From: Porticoccaceae bacterium
GTDB taxonomy: Bacteria > Pseudomonadota > Gammaproteobacteria > Pseudomonadales > Porticoccaceae
DNA length: 64,000 nt
NCBI GenBank assembly: GCA_029242085.1
Contig: JAQWUP010000065.1
Location: 1-64,000 of the forward strand
Direction of reading: 5' to 3'
Shown in pieces: positions 34,644 to 45,160 of the stretch (position 1 is the first letter of the stretch; each line of letters opens with the position of its first letter). The translations under genes and the position numbers were made by a program. The notes below the pieces were generated by a model that saw only the letters and a program-made list of their open reading frames with translations, was not told the DNA's origin and made no database searches.

Positions 34644-35927
34644 CTATGCTTTAAATAACGACTCAACTGTCAGCGAAAAGTTAGTATCCAAACTGCTGCG
34701 AGTCTGTCCTACTAGCATATCGTATTTTTCATACCAGGGATGATCAGACAATAATTTGTCTGTCCCGTAATGGGCGGGACTGAGAATATTCTCACCCAGC
34801 CAGTGACTTACGTCGGCAAGGGTAATAGAGCCCAAATCTCGAATTAACACATAATGACCCGTCGCGGTTTTTTCTAACACATGCTGCTGGACCAACAGAT
34901 TGCGCAGGCGTTTCCAGTGCTCGGCATCCAGTCCTATGTCGACCATATACCGATCGGACAAACTGTTGCCCTGCTGCTGACGCTGCCAGCAGTGCCAGAG
35001 CACCATCATGGTCGCCAGCAGGTCCGGTAGTTTTTTACCGCGTCCATCCAGGCGGAATGTCTCCAAACTGCGCACTAACTCAGCGCCAATTAGAATAAGC
35101 ACCCAGAGCAAGTATATCCAAATCAAAAACAGCGGAATAACTGCAAACGCACCATAGACACTGGTATAACTGGAATGGGCAACCAGAGAGCTAAACAGCG
35201 CCTTGGCGCTTTCAAAGAGTATAGTGGTTACCAAGCCACCGATCACTGCATGGCGACCCTGAACCTTGCAGTTTGGTACCGCGACAAACAGTAATGTCAG
35301 CGCCATCCAGGTGAGCAGCCAGGGCAGATAGGCAAATAGGTATTGAGAAATACCCAGCGCATCTACCTCATCGACCATGAGCTGAAATGACAGCAGATAG
35401 GTTTTCATGACCATCCCCGCCGCCAGCAATAATGGCCCCAGACTTAAAATCGCCCAGTAGAGTAAAAAGCCACTGAGCCCCCGACGGCCGCCGTCGGTGC
35501 CCCAAATATGGTTAAAGGTCTTCTCAATATTGGCCAGCATTAGGTAGGAGGTCAGCATCAAAATAATCGCTCCCACTGAACTGAGTTTGCGGGCCTGGGA
35601 GGAAAACTCACTGAGATAGCCGGTAATTTCTTGACCACTACTGGGCAGTACTTTGGAAAATATCCAGGCTTCAACCTGGGATCCGGCATCTTGAAATGCG
35701 GGGATCAATGAAAACATGCTGTACATCAATGTCAGCATCGGCACTATGGCAAATAGACTCATATAGGTGAGAGCTGCAGCACTCTGTCGGCAACCATCGC
35801 GGTTAAAGCGCGCTACCAAATAGGTTAAAAAATGCCTGCCATGGGCAAGCTGATGATTTAATTCTTTGAAACCCGTTAACACTGAGCAGTCCCTCTCGGT
35901 TTGGTTTAGATCCATTTGGTCGTACAA
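34644..35927 (-). CDS. YihY/BrkB family inner-membrane protein
   Basis: 427-residue UPF0761 protein once annotated as RNase BN. It has about six membrane spans in the first 290 residues, including the signature FNRDGCRQSAAALTYMSLFAI and IFLIWIYLLWVLILIGAEL. A cytoplasmic C-terminal extension with winged-helix character (VDIGLDAEHWKRLRNLLVQQ) follows. Function is not established. It is divergent from arsC by 39 bases. Confidence 0.9.
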   Translation of the reverse strand: MYDQMDLNQTERDCSVLTGFKELNHQLAHGRHFLTYLVARFNRDGCRQSAAALTYMSLFAIVPMLTLMYSMFSLIPAFQDAGSQVEAWIFSKVLPSSGQEITGYLSEFSSQARKLSSVGAIILMLTSYLMLANIEKTFNHIWGTDGGRRGLSGFLLYWAILSLGPLLLAAGMVMKTYLLSFQLMVDEVDALGISQYLFAYLPWLLTWMALTLLFVAVPNCKVQGRHAVIGGLVTTILFESAKALFSSLVAHSSYTSVYGAFAVIPLFLIWIYLLWVLILIGAELVRSLETFRLDGRGKKLPDLLATMMVLWHCWQRQQQGNSLSDRYMVDIGLDAEHWKRLRNLLVQQHVLEKTATGHYVLIRDLGSITLADVSHWLGENILSPAHYGTDKLLSDHPWYEKYDMLVGQTRSSLDTNFSLTVESLFKA

Positions 35928-35966
35928 TAAGGCTTTTTATAAACATGCCCCGTAAAAGGATAGTTC

Positions 35967-36892
<926 letters not shown>

Positions 36893-36909
36893 TACTAAGG
36901 CAGGCTCAG

Positions 36910-37254
36910 GTGACCACAGAACTCAAGCTCTCTATCAGCAGATTTTTAACTCGCAGTAGCTATGCTTTGCTGATGCTGACACTGGCGGTGCACCTGTGGC
37001 TACAGAGTGCACCCTGGATTATTTATGTTATCAGCTTGCTGCCTCTGGCACTTTTTATACCAGGCATGCTGGCAGATAGGCTGCGCACGCTGATCTGGAT
37101 GGGCTTTGTGGTACTGCTATATTTTTATAATGGCATTCAAAACCTGAGTGTCCCCGAACCAGCGGCACTGGATATTGTCGAATTGGTGTTGAGCGTGATC
37201 CTGTTCTGCGCGGCAATGGTCTATGCACGTATCAGACAGGTAAATAATTTATAA
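36910..37254 (+). CDS. DUF2069 small membrane protein
   Basis: 114 residues with about four hydrophobic segments and short loops, beginning at a GTG (36910). DUF2069 proteins are regularly found beside wrbA/arsC in gammaproteobacteria, but their role is unknown. It is followed after 24 bases by sppA. Confidence 0.85.
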   Translation: MTTELKLSISRFLTRSSYALLMLTLAVHLWLQSAPWIIYVISLLPLALFIPGMLADRLRTLIWMGFVVLLYFYNGIQNLSVPEPAALDIVELVLSVILFCAAMVYARIRQVNNL

Positions 37255-37278
37255 CGGGTTATTAGATAAGGAATTTCC

Positions 37279-39129
37279 ATGGCTGAAAAAAAACCGGGCA
37301 TTGTTCGCCGCTTCTTCCGATTTATAGGCAATGTATTAACGGCTATTCGCTACCTCTTTAGCCTGCTGTTTGTTGGCTTCTTTATCCTCATTGTTGTCGG
37401 CATGTTTGCCGAAGATATGCAGCCAATCCCGGATAAAGGCGCTCTCTACCTGGCACCCAGCGGTGTGCTGGTAGACCAAAAAGCCTATACCGACCCCTTG
37501 GACCAGATTCTTTCAGGCAGTTCTCGGCGCGACTCAGAGACTCTGGTTAGGGATATTATTGAAGCCCTCGACAGCGCCCGCAATGATAGCCGCATTACCC
37601 ACCTGCTGCTCGATACGGACTATATGGCTGGCGGTGGTATCAGCAAACTCGAAGAAATCAGCGCGGCTCTTTTACGTTTTAAGAAAAGCGGCAAGCCAAT
37701 TATTGCAGTGGGCGATAACTTCAATCAGCAGCAATATTTTCTCGCCTCTCACGCCGATGAGATTCTTCTCAATCCGTTGGGCGCGGTGAACATCAACGGC
37801 TTTGCAACCTATCGCAGCTATTTTAAAGACGCGTTGGATAAGCTTAAAATCAATATTAATGTGTTTCGTGTCGGCGATTATAAAAGTGCTGTAGAACCCT
37901 TTCTGGGCAATAGCATGCCCCCCCAAGTAAAGCAGGAGAGTCGCGAATTAATCGACTCGCTGTGGCAATTCTATAGCTCGCAGGTAGAGCAGTTGCGGGG
38001 CCTCCCCGATGGAGCCATCGACGATTACGCCAATAATCTGCACCTTAAACTGCAGGCGGCCAATGGCGATAGTTCGGCACTGGCCAAACAGCAAGATCTG
38101 GTAGATCAGATTGTGACCAGATCACAGATGTTCGCTTACCTCAATGAGGTCCTTCCTGGCACGGATGGCGAGTTCGACAGTATCAATATGAAAGCTTACC
38201 TCAACCATAGTCGCCTCAGCACCAGAACCAGTGCCGCGGCCAAGGCGCATAAAATCGCGCTGGTGGTTGCCAAGGGGTCAATTGTGGATGGCGAGCAACC
38301 AGAGGGAAGCATCGGCGGAGACACAATGGCGGGCATTTTCTCCAGACTGCGAGATGATAATAATGTAAAGGCAGTGGTGTTGCGTATCGACACTGGTGGT
38401 GGCAGCGCCTTTGCCTCGGACGTTATTCGCGATGCTATTTCTGCCACCCAGAAGAAAGGGATTCCAGTGGTCGTTTCCATGGGTAGCTATGCAGCATCTG
38501 GTGGTTACTGGATAGCCGCAGATGCCGATCGGGTGCTGGCCCTGTCAACAACCCTGACCGGCTCGATTGGTGTCTTCGGTGTCATACCCACTGTCGAAGA
38601 TTCGCTCGCGGCTCTGGGTATATATTCGGACGGTGTTGGCACCACAGATATCGCTGGCATGATGCAGCTAAATCGCCCCATGACCCAGCAGAGTAAAATG
38701 ATTTTCCAAGCCGGTGTGGACAATGTGTATACCCGCTTTATCAGTCTGGTCGCCGATGCGCGCAACTCAACCCCAGCAGCTGTCCATGAGATTGCTCAGG
38801 GTCGGGTTTGGACCGGTGAGAAGGCACTGGATTTGGGCTTAGTTGACCAGCTGGGAGATCTAAATGACGCCATTGTGGTGGCGGCGGAGTTAGCCAATCT
38901 GGCAGATTACGAAGTAGATTATCGGCGCAAACCGCTGACGGTTTTTGAGCAGCTGATGATGGAGATGAATACCAATATTAGCGCTTCATTATCTGGTCTC
39001 GGTATCCGCAGCATATTGCCTGAGAGTTTACGTCAGCAGGCAGTAGAGGTTTTAAAACCAATGCAGGTTCTGGATACATTGAATGATCCGCGCGGCGTCT
39101 ATCTCTACTGCGGCCAATGCCCAATCTAG
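37279..39129 (+). CDS. sppA: Signal peptide peptidase SppA, 67K type
   Basis: 616-residue inner-membrane serine protease of the long (tandem-domain) type, which degrades cleaved signal peptides. There is one N-terminal span at 25-43. The catalytic Lys202 is in the N-terminal domain (VGDYKSAVEPF), and the nucleophile Ser407 in the C-terminal domain (MGSYAASGGYW), the same split dyad as in E. coli. It is convergent with hda. Confidence 0.95.
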   Translation: MAEKKPGIVRRFFRFIGNVLTAIRYLFSLLFVGFFILIVVGMFAEDMQPIPDKGALYLAPSGVLVDQKAYTDPLDQILSGSSRRDSETLVRDIIEALDSARNDSRITHLLLDTDYMAGGGISKLEEISAALLRFKKSGKPIIAVGDNFNQQQYFLASHADEILLNPLGAVNINGFATYRSYFKDALDKLKININVFRVGDYKSAVEPFLGNSMPPQVKQESRELIDSLWQFYSSQVEQLRGLPDGAIDDYANNLHLKLQAANGDSSALAKQQDLVDQIVTRSQMFAYLNEVLPGTDGEFDSINMKAYLNHSRLSTRTSAAAKAHKIALVVAKGSIVDGEQPEGSIGGDTMAGIFSRLRDDNNVKAVVLRIDTGGGSAFASDVIRDAISATQKKGIPVVVSMGSYAASGGYWIAADADRVLALSTTLTGSIGVFGVIPTVEDSLAALGIYSDGVGTTDIAGMMQLNRPMTQQSKMIFQAGVDNVYTRFISLVADARNSTPAAVHEIAQGRVWTGEKALDLGLVDQLGDLNDAIVVAAELANLADYEVDYRRKPLTVFEQLMMEMNTNISASLSGLGIRSILPESLRQQAVEVLKPMQVLDTLNDPRGVYLYCGQCPI

Positions 39130-39163
39130 CTAGAAAAATACCCCTAGTGGAAAGCCACAGAGA

Positions 39164-39865
39164 CTAAATATTCAATACGGTTTTTACAAAGGGCAGAGTC
39201 AGGCGTCGCTGCTCCTGTAGCGACGCACTGTCCAGCTTTGCGAGTGCCTCCATCAACAGTCGCGTATTTCGCGGCAATCGATGCATCATAAATAGTGCGA
39301 CCTCATCCGATAGATACAGGCCGCGACTGCTGGCTCGGTATTGCAGTAGACGCCGGCGATCCGCATCTCTGTAATCCATCATCTGCAATGTAACGCCGGA
39401 CTTTAACCTTGACAGTAAATCTTGCAACCGCACATCGAGCTCGTCGGGCGCCAGATGCGCTGAGACAACTAAACGGGTATCTGCATCGCGACAGCGATTA
39501 AAGAAATGAAACAGCGGCTCCTGCCATTCTGGCTTGTAGGCAACCAGATCTAAATCGTCCAGACAGACAATAGGTGCATGTTCAAGCCCCTCCAGTACCT
39601 GCTCAGGTGGGTACTCCTGTACTTCTGCCATCGGCAGATAGACTGCACCGGCATTTGTGCCCCGCGCTGACTGCTGGCAGACTGCCTGTAAGAGATGTGT
39701 CAGCCCGCAGCCCTCGGCACCAAAGAGATAGGCAAACTTGCGACTCTCATCTTTGAGTAAGAACGTGGCCATATGCTGCGGTGTGCCATTCGGCGCATAG
39801 AAGTTATCGAAGGTTGCCTGATCATCCAGCGCTATGGCCAGACTTAGTTGTTGGTATCCGTTCAC
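39164..39865 (-). CDS. hda: Hda, regulatory inactivator of DnaA
   Basis: 233-residue AAA+ protein homologous to DnaA domain III. The N-terminal clamp-binding motif QLSLAI tethers it to the DNA-loaded sliding clamp. A degenerate Walker A (GAEGCGLTHLL), Walker B (VCLDDLDLV) and sensor segments follow, with no DNA-binding domain IV. It promotes DnaA-ATP hydrolysis after initiation. Its start overlaps the DUF2066 stop by 4 bases. Confidence 0.94.
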   Translation of the reverse strand: MNGYQQLSLAIALDDQATFDNFYAPNGTPQHMATFLLKDESRKFAYLFGAEGCGLTHLLQAVCQQSARGTNAGAVYLPMAEVQEYPPEQVLEGLEHAPIVCLDDLDLVAYKPEWQEPLFHFFNRCRDADTRLVVSAHLAPDELDVRLQDLLSRLKSGVTLQMMDYRDADRRRLLQYRASSRGLYLSDEVALFMMHRLPRNTRLLMEALAKLDSASLQEQRRLTLPFVKTVLNI

Positions 39866-40929
39866 TTATGTATCCAGGTAAATTGTAATTGCCCCGTGTA
39901 GAGCGCCTCTTGTTCGGTTCGGCTCTGCAGCTTGCCGCTGCGCACCAGTGCCGAATGTAATAACTCGGCGCCGCCCTCTACATCCACAGCGAGGGTTAAC
40001 TGCTCACCCTCAACGCCGTGAACATCCAGTGAGTCGACCAGCTCGAGCTTTTTAAACTGTGCCAGTACAGCCTGATACTCTGTAAATGAGGTCACGCCAT
40101 CAATGTTCACAATCAATTCATTGGTATTGATTTGCGGTACGTAGGTAAATGACTCGGCGAGGCTGTCCACCAATCCATCGACGGCGGCAGCCATAAAGGG
40201 TTGACCATAACCGGCGCGGAAGTCTTGCAGCTGACGGCGGCCAGAGGCCTGATACAACCAGGCACCGCGCACCTCTCTTGAGGACGTGGTGTAAAACCGC
40301 AGCGCGATCCAACCATCGGTTTTATAGCGCTGGGACGCCGCTTCAATTAGATCTGCTCGCAGACTCCAGGCCTCGTTGACCGAAAGCGAAAGCTGATCTT
40401 CAAGATCAAAGGTCGGCAACCTATAGGGCATTCCACGTGCGCCCATCGCCTGATCAAATAACTCTAATGTTGAGGGAGAGGTTTGTGAAGCAGTGTATTC
40501 ATCGATAAAGCCTCTTCCTTCGATGGCATCATCACGCACAATCCACACCAATAGCTTGGGGCGATTAGAGGGAAGTACAGGCAGCTGGGCCTGGCGAATA
40601 AGCTGATCGATGCCCTGACGGGAAAAACTGACCTCGAGGCCAGTTTCAGGTTCGAAGCTACTGTCCACCTGCGGCAAACTGCGAAAACCAACGCCGGCAA
40701 CAAATGCATTTGGGTTAGTTAAAAAAGGTTGAACATTGGGAGACTGCATAATTTTACTGTTGCCAGTCAGCTTAACGAGCACCTGATTAAGCGCTTCGCG
40801 AACACCCAGCTGTTGAGATTCTGTCGATTGATCAGTCACTGGAACCAGCCCGCTGTAGAGACCAGAGACCTCTTCCGCCAAAGAATTGAGGCTAAAACAG
40901 GCCAAAATTAGCGCAAATATCCGTTTCAA
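39862..40929 (-). CDS. DUF2066 domain-containing exported protein
   Basis: About 355 residues with signal peptide MKRIFALILACFSLNSLAEE and a DUF2066 region beginning near LYSGLVPVTDQSTESQ. The start is TTG 40929, which has the ribosome site GGGAGA at proper distance; a longer reading from TTG 40944 would include that site. Function unknown. It lies between purM (divergent) and hda, a conserved place in gammaproteobacteria, and is coupled to hda. Confidence 0.87.
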   Translation of the reverse strand: MKRIFALILACFSLNSLAEEVSGLYSGLVPVTDQSTESQQLGVREALNQVLVKLTGNSKIMQSPNVQPFLTNPNAFVAGVGFRSLPQVDSSFEPETGLEVSFSRQGIDQLIRQAQLPVLPSNRPKLLVWIVRDDAIEGRGFIDEYTASQTSPSTLELFDQAMGARGMPYRLPTFDLEDQLSLSVNEAWSLRADLIEAASQRYKTDGWIALRFYTTSSREVRGAWLYQASGRRQLQDFRAGYGQPFMAAAVDGLVDSLAESFTYVPQINTNELIVNIDGVTSFTEYQAVLAQFKKLELVDSLDVHGVEGEQLTLAVDVEGGAELLHSALVRSGKLQSRTEQEALYTGQLQFTWIHK

Positions 40930-41027
40930 CGACTTTTCTCCCAAATAATTTGCCTCATTGTACCAGTGCTTAATGAAAATTAGTCTGACTCTCTCTAAAA
41001 TACCCGCTCCACAGAGGAAGCCTGTTC

Positions 41028-42083
41028 ATGACCGAAAAAACTCAATCTTTGAGCTACAAAGATGCTGGCGTTGATATTGATGCCGGCAATGCCCTGATCG
41101 ACAAAATTAAAGGTGCAGCCAAACGAACCCGTCGTCCAGAAGTAATGGCTGGACTCGGCGGCTTTGGCGCGCTATTTGAATTACCCACAGGCTACCGAGA
41201 ACCGGTTATGGTATCCGGTACCGACGGTGTAGGTACCAAATTGCGTCTGGCCCTGGATCATGGCAAACATGACACCGTGGGTATTGATCTAGTTGCCATG
41301 TGCGTTAATGATCTAATCGTTTGCGGCGCAGAGCCGCTATTTTTCCTCGATTACTACGCCACAGGTAAACTTGATATTGATACTGCAGCGGCAGTGGTCA
41401 ATGGTATTGCCGACGGCTGTGAATTGTCGGGCTGTTCCTTAATTGGCGGTGAAACTGCCGAGATGCCAGGCATGTACGAAGGCGATGACTACGACCTCGC
41501 CGGCTTCTGTGTTGGTATGGCAGAAAAATCTGAGCTGATCGACGGCAGTAAAGTCGCGGTTGGCGATACATTGATTGGTTTGGCCTCCAGTGGCCCGCAC
41601 TCCAATGGCTACTCGCTGATTCGCAAAGTGTTGGAAGTCACGGGCACCGATCCTGCAACAACCGAGCTTGATGGTCAGCCATTGATAGACCTGCTGATGG
41701 CGCCAACTAAAATCTATGTTAAATCGCTGCTCGGCTTAATTGCCCAGTCACCGGTTCACGCCCTGGCCCATATTACCGGCGGTGGATTGCTAGAAAATAT
41801 TCCGCGGGTGCTGCCAGACAATGCCACAGCGATCATCGATACCAAGAGCTGGACCCGTCCAGCGGTATTTGACTGGTTGCAGCGCGGCGGTAATATCGAC
41901 GAACATGAAATGCACCGCACCCTCAACTGTGGTGTCGGAATGGTTATCTGTGTCCCTGCCGAAACGGCGCAGACCGCCCTCGACTTTTTAGCCGCTAATG
42001 GCGAGAGTGCGTTTATTCTTGGCACTATCGAAGAGAGTAAAGCCGGTCAGGAACAGGTACAACTGCTAGGGCTGGCTGAATGA
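41028..42083 (+). CDS. purM: Phosphoribosylaminoimidazole synthetase (AIR synthase) PurM
   Basis: 351-residue ATP-dependent enzyme that closes the imidazole ring in purine synthesis (FGAM to AIR). It has the N-terminal [19 protein letters not shown], the [12 protein letters not shown] segment and [13 protein letters not shown], all family hallmarks. Ribosome site AGAGGAAG precedes ATG 41028. It overlaps purN by 4 bases, forming the usual purMN operon. Confidence 0.98.
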   Translation: MTEKTQSLSYKDAGVDIDAGNALIDKIKGAAKRTRRPEVMAGLGGFGALFELPTGYREPVMVSGTDGVGTKLRLALDHGKHDTVGIDLVAMCVNDLIVCGAEPLFFLDYYATGKLDIDTAAAVVNGIADGCELSGCSLIGGETAEMPGMYEGDDYDLAGFCVGMAEKSELIDGSKVAVGDTLIGLASSGPHSNGYSLIRKVLEVTGTDPATTELDGQPLIDLLMAPTKIYVKSLLGLIAQSPVHALAHITGGGLLENIPRVLPDNATAIIDTKSWTRPAVFDWLQRGGNIDEHEMHRTLNCGVGMVICVPAETAQTALDFLAANGESAFILGTIEESKAGQEQVQLLGLAE

Positions 42084-42745
42084 CGCAAGGCCTGACAGGC
42101 AATAAAAAAGCACGCCTGGTGGTGCTTATTTCTGGCGGCGGGTCCAACTTACAATCGTTTATCGATGCCAGTGAAAACGGCAGTCTCAATGCTGAGATTG
42201 CCGCAGTGATCAGCAATAAAGTAGGGGTTGCAGGCCTCGAACGTGCCGCGAAGGCCGATATTCCCGGCATCGTTATGGATCACCGCGCCTTTGATTCTCG
42301 TCAAGAGTTCGACGAAAACCTCGCTGAATTGATCGAGAGCTTTAATCCAGATCTGGTGATTTTGGCCGGCTTTATGCGTATTTTGACTCCGGACTTTGTC
42401 ACTCGCTTTCTCGGCAGGCTTATGAATATCCACCCTTCACTGCTGCCCGCATACCCCGGTCTGCATACCCATCAGCGAGCTATTGATGCTGGGGATTCAG
42501 AGGCTGGCGCCACCGTGCACTTTGTCACCCCAGAGTTAGATGGTGGCCCCTCGGTGTTGCAGGCTAGAGTCGCCGTCGAAACGGGCGATAGTGCCGCCGA
42601 TCTGGCAGCGCGGGTATTGGGCTACGAGCACCAAATCTATCCTCAGGCAGCGCAGTGGTTTTGCCAGGGCCGACTGGTGATGCAAGAGGGTCTGGCAGTA
42701 ATGGATGGCGAAGCACTTGGCGAAAACGGCATAATTTTTAATTGA
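42080..42745 (+). CDS. purN: Phosphoribosylglycinamide formyltransferase PurN
   Basis: 221-residue folate-dependent GAR transformylase. The ribose-phosphate loop [15 protein letters not shown] and the catalytic Asn-His in [20 protein letters not shown] are present, and the catalytic Asp is in the segment [15 protein letters not shown]. Slightly longer than E. coli PurN at both ends. Translationally coupled to purM. Confidence 0.97.
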   Translation: MTQGLTGNKKARLVVLISGGGSNLQSFIDASENGSLNAEIAAVISNKVGVAGLERAAKADIPGIVMDHRAFDSRQEFDENLAELIESFNPDLVILAGFMRILTPDFVTRFLGRLMNIHPSLLPAYPGLHTHQRAIDAGDSEAGATVHFVTPELDGGPSVLQARVAVETGDSAADLAARVLGYEHQIYPQAAQWFCQGRLVMQEGLAVMDGEALGENGIIFN

Positions 42746-42818
42746 GCCAGCGAACAATAATGGCTTTTGTTACTCTATAGCTATCAGCGCTAAAAACATT
42801 ACCGAGTACTATTAATCT

Positions 42819-43565
42819 ATGGCTTTGTTTAAAGAGACAGTTCTAACAGTTACCTCATGCCTGTTGCTTGGCAGCCTCTCGCTGCTCTCCCACGCCAACC
42901 CCCTCAATAGTTACAGCGCTACCTACAGTGCCGAGTTTAATGGCATGGAAATCGAAGCCACACACCGTCTTGAACAATTAGAATCTGGTCTGTATCGCGA
43001 AACATTAAAAGCGCGCAATATTCTCGGTAAAATTGATGAACAGGCGCTTTTTAGTATTTCAGATAATCAGCAGATCATTCCGCAGGAATACCGCTACCAG
43101 AGATCACTCGTAGGCATCAGACGCAGCGAAAGCCAGATTTTTGACTGGCCCAACAAAACAGTTGTGTACAGCAGAGATGATAAAACAAAGTCTGTCGCCA
43201 TCGACTCTGGATTTTTCGATGTTATTACTCACAAGCTGCAACTTAGACGCGACCTGCAATCGGGTAAAGAGATTTTATCCTACCCTGTTATTTCGCGGGG
43301 AAAACTGAAACAATATGTGTATCAGATTGTTGCCAACGAAGTATTGGAAACGGCCATCGGCCCACTCAATACAGTTAAGGTGCAGCGACTGAGAGAAGAC
43401 AGTAAACGTCAGACCATTATTTGGCTGGCAACTGACTGGGATTATTTGGCGGTCAGGTTAGAACAAAAAGAGAATGGTGATAGCCATCAAATGAAAATAC
43501 TTAATGGGCTAGTTAATAATTTGCCTGTTGTTCCTTTAGCGATTGCTAACGAGAAAACCCTATGA
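42819..43565 (+). CDS. DUF3108 domain-containing exported protein
   Basis: 248 residues, signal peptide cleaved near LLSHANPL, then a DUF3108 beta-rich region (YSATYSAEFNGMEIEATHRLEQ). Periplasmic; function unknown, though the fold family is lipocalin-like by general description. It follows purN and overlaps the DUF3014 gene by 4 bases. Confidence 0.85.
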   Translation: MALFKETVLTVTSCLLLGSLSLLSHANPLNSYSATYSAEFNGMEIEATHRLEQLESGLYRETLKARNILGKIDEQALFSISDNQQIIPQEYRYQRSLVGIRRSESQIFDWPNKTVVYSRDDKTKSVAIDSGFFDVITHKLQLRRDLQSGKEILSYPVISRGKLKQYVYQIVANEVLETAIGPLNTVKVQRLREDSKRQTIIWLATDWDYLAVRLEQKENGDSHQMKILNGLVNNLPVVPLAIANEKTL

Positions 43566-44410
43566 CACGCGCGCGCAACAAGTCTGGTACCAGTAAATTT
43601 ATCCTTATTCTCGGCTCGCTTGCAGCCATTGCTGTTATTGCGGGCGTGCTCTATCAGGCCCAATCCAACAGCGATGAAGAACTTGAATATACGGCCATGC
43701 CTGAACAGGTAACCGAAGCCGTGATCGAAAAACCCAATGTGCCAGAGGCATTTATTCCCGCACCGGCACCGGAGCCTCAACCGGCGGCAGAACCTGTAGC
43801 TCCAACAGTTACCAAGGCACCCAAATTACCCTCTCTCGATGATAGCGATGAGTTTTTGCGTGAGCGATTATTGCTCATAAAACATAGAGAAGAGCTTAAA
43901 ACATGGCTTAACACCGACGATCTAATTAGACGTTCCGCCAGTTACTTCGATGGTCTGGCCCGCGGTGTAACCCTGAGTAAAATATTTCCATTGACGGCGC
44001 CAGAGGGCAGTTTTACCACGCACCGCGATGGCGACATAATCTGGCTCAATGCTGGAAACTACGAACGCTATAACAGTACCGTCGCGGTATTGACCTCATT
44101 GGATATGAAATCACTGGCGCAGATGTTTCACTTTATCCGGCCATTGCTGGAGAGCGCATTCGCCGAGATGGGTTACCGTCCTCGCCAGATGGACGGGATC
44201 ATACTGCAGAGTATTGATAATATTTTAGCCACGCCGATTATCGTTGAGCGCATTGAATTAACCCGCGAGTCAGTAGCGTACAAGTTTGCCGATGCAGATT
44301 TGGAAGCACTGCTACCATTGCAAAAACAGCTGCTGCGCACCGGGCCGGAAAACACCCAGCGTATTCAGCAGCAGGCAATGGCGCTGAGAGAAGCGCTGCT
44401 CAACCCCTAG
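43562..44410 (+). CDS. DUF3014 domain-containing membrane-anchored protein
   Basis: 282 residues: basic N-terminus, a membrane span (about 11-29), a Pro/Ala-rich linker ([20 protein letters not shown], about 61-80) and a globular DUF3014 domain with [16 protein letters not shown] and [17 protein letters not shown]-like segments. Presumably periplasmic. Function unknown. It is coupled to the DUF3108 gene by ATGA overlap, and its TAG stop shares the CTAG at 44407-44410 with the convergent dcd stop. Confidence 0.85.
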   Translation: MTRARNKSGTSKFILILGSLAAIAVIAGVLYQAQSNSDEELEYTAMPEQVTEAVIEKPNVPEAFIPAPAPEPQPAAEPVAPTVTKAPKLPSLDDSDEFLRERLLLIKHREELKTWLNTDDLIRRSASYFDGLARGVTLSKIFPLTAPEGSFTTHRDGDIIWLNAGNYERYNSTVAVLTSLDMKSLAQMFHFIRPLLESAFAEMGYRPRQMDGIILQSIDNILATPIIVERIELTRESVAYKFADADLEALLPLQKQLLRTGPENTQRIQQQAMALREALLNP

Positions 44411-44973
44411 GTTTTCGGCAGGGTTACACCAGTTTGGCCCTGATATTTGCCACCGCGGTCGGCATAGGATGTTGCACAGACCTCATCGGATTCAAAGAAC
44501 AACATCTGCGCCACACCTTCATTGGCATAAATCTTTGCCGGAAGGTTGGTAGTGTTTGAAAATTCCAAGGTTACATGACCTTCCCACTCCGGCTCGAGTG
44601 GCGTCACATTGACAATAATGCCGCAGCGGGCATAGGTAGACTTGCCCAAACAGATGGTTAGTACAGAGCGTGGAATTTTAAAATATTCAACGGTTCTAGC
44701 CAGGGCAAAAGAATTGGGTGGGATAATGCAGTACTCACCTTTCATATCGACAAATGAGTCATTATCAAAGTTCTTTGGGTCTACCGTCTTCGAGTGAACA
44801 TTGGTAAATACCTTAAACTCGTCGGCACAGCGCACATCATAGCCGTAGCTTGAAGTGCCGTAAGAAATCACACGATCGTCACCAGAATACCTTACCTGCT
44901 CCGCTTCAAAAGGCGCGATCATTTGTTCCTGTTCGGCCATACGGCGAATCCAATGGTCTGACTTAATACTCAT
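44407..44973 (-). CDS. dcd: dCTP deaminase
   Basis: 188-residue trimeric enzyme making dUTP from dCTP for thymidylate synthesis. Signatures: [16 protein letters not shown], the [14 protein letters not shown] segment, the [10 protein letters not shown] nucleotide loop and the catalytic Glu region [17 protein letters not shown]. The frame extends five residues further, but ATG 44973 gives the normal [12 protein letters not shown] start. Convergent with DUF3014. Confidence 0.96.
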   Translation of the reverse strand: MSIKSDHWIRRMAEQEQMIAPFEAEQVRYSGDDRVISYGTSSYGYDVRCADEFKVFTNVHSKTVDPKNFDNDSFVDMKGEYCIIPPNSFALARTVEYFKIPRSVLTICLGKSTYARCGIIVNVTPLEPEWEGHVTLEFSNTTNLPAKIYANEGVAQMLFFESDEVCATSYADRGGKYQGQTGVTLPKT

Positions 44974-45063
44974 TTGCGGTGACTCCAAGTGAAATTTTAT
45001 TGTGCTTAAATTAGAAACTAAAGCAGGGGCGGTATGATACCTTTTTGGGGTGATTCGGCAAGG

Positions 45064-45160
45064 GATCCTTCGCGCTGCTCAGGGTGACTCTAACGCCTGT
45101 CATCTTGCGCGCTGCTTTGAGTGACTCGAACGCCTGTCACCTTGAGCGCAGCGAAAGATC
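45064..45160. repeat. Dispersed repeat cluster with 37-bp tandem units
   Basis: A GATCCTTCGC start and a GCGAAAGATC end form an inverted pair. Between them two direct units at 45072-45106 and 45109-45143 share most of GCGCTGCT, then GTGACTC, then AACGCCTGTCA. It belongs to the same repeat family as the copies at 32.3-32.6 kb and ends at the first base of the apbC stop codon. Non-coding. Confidence 0.7.
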
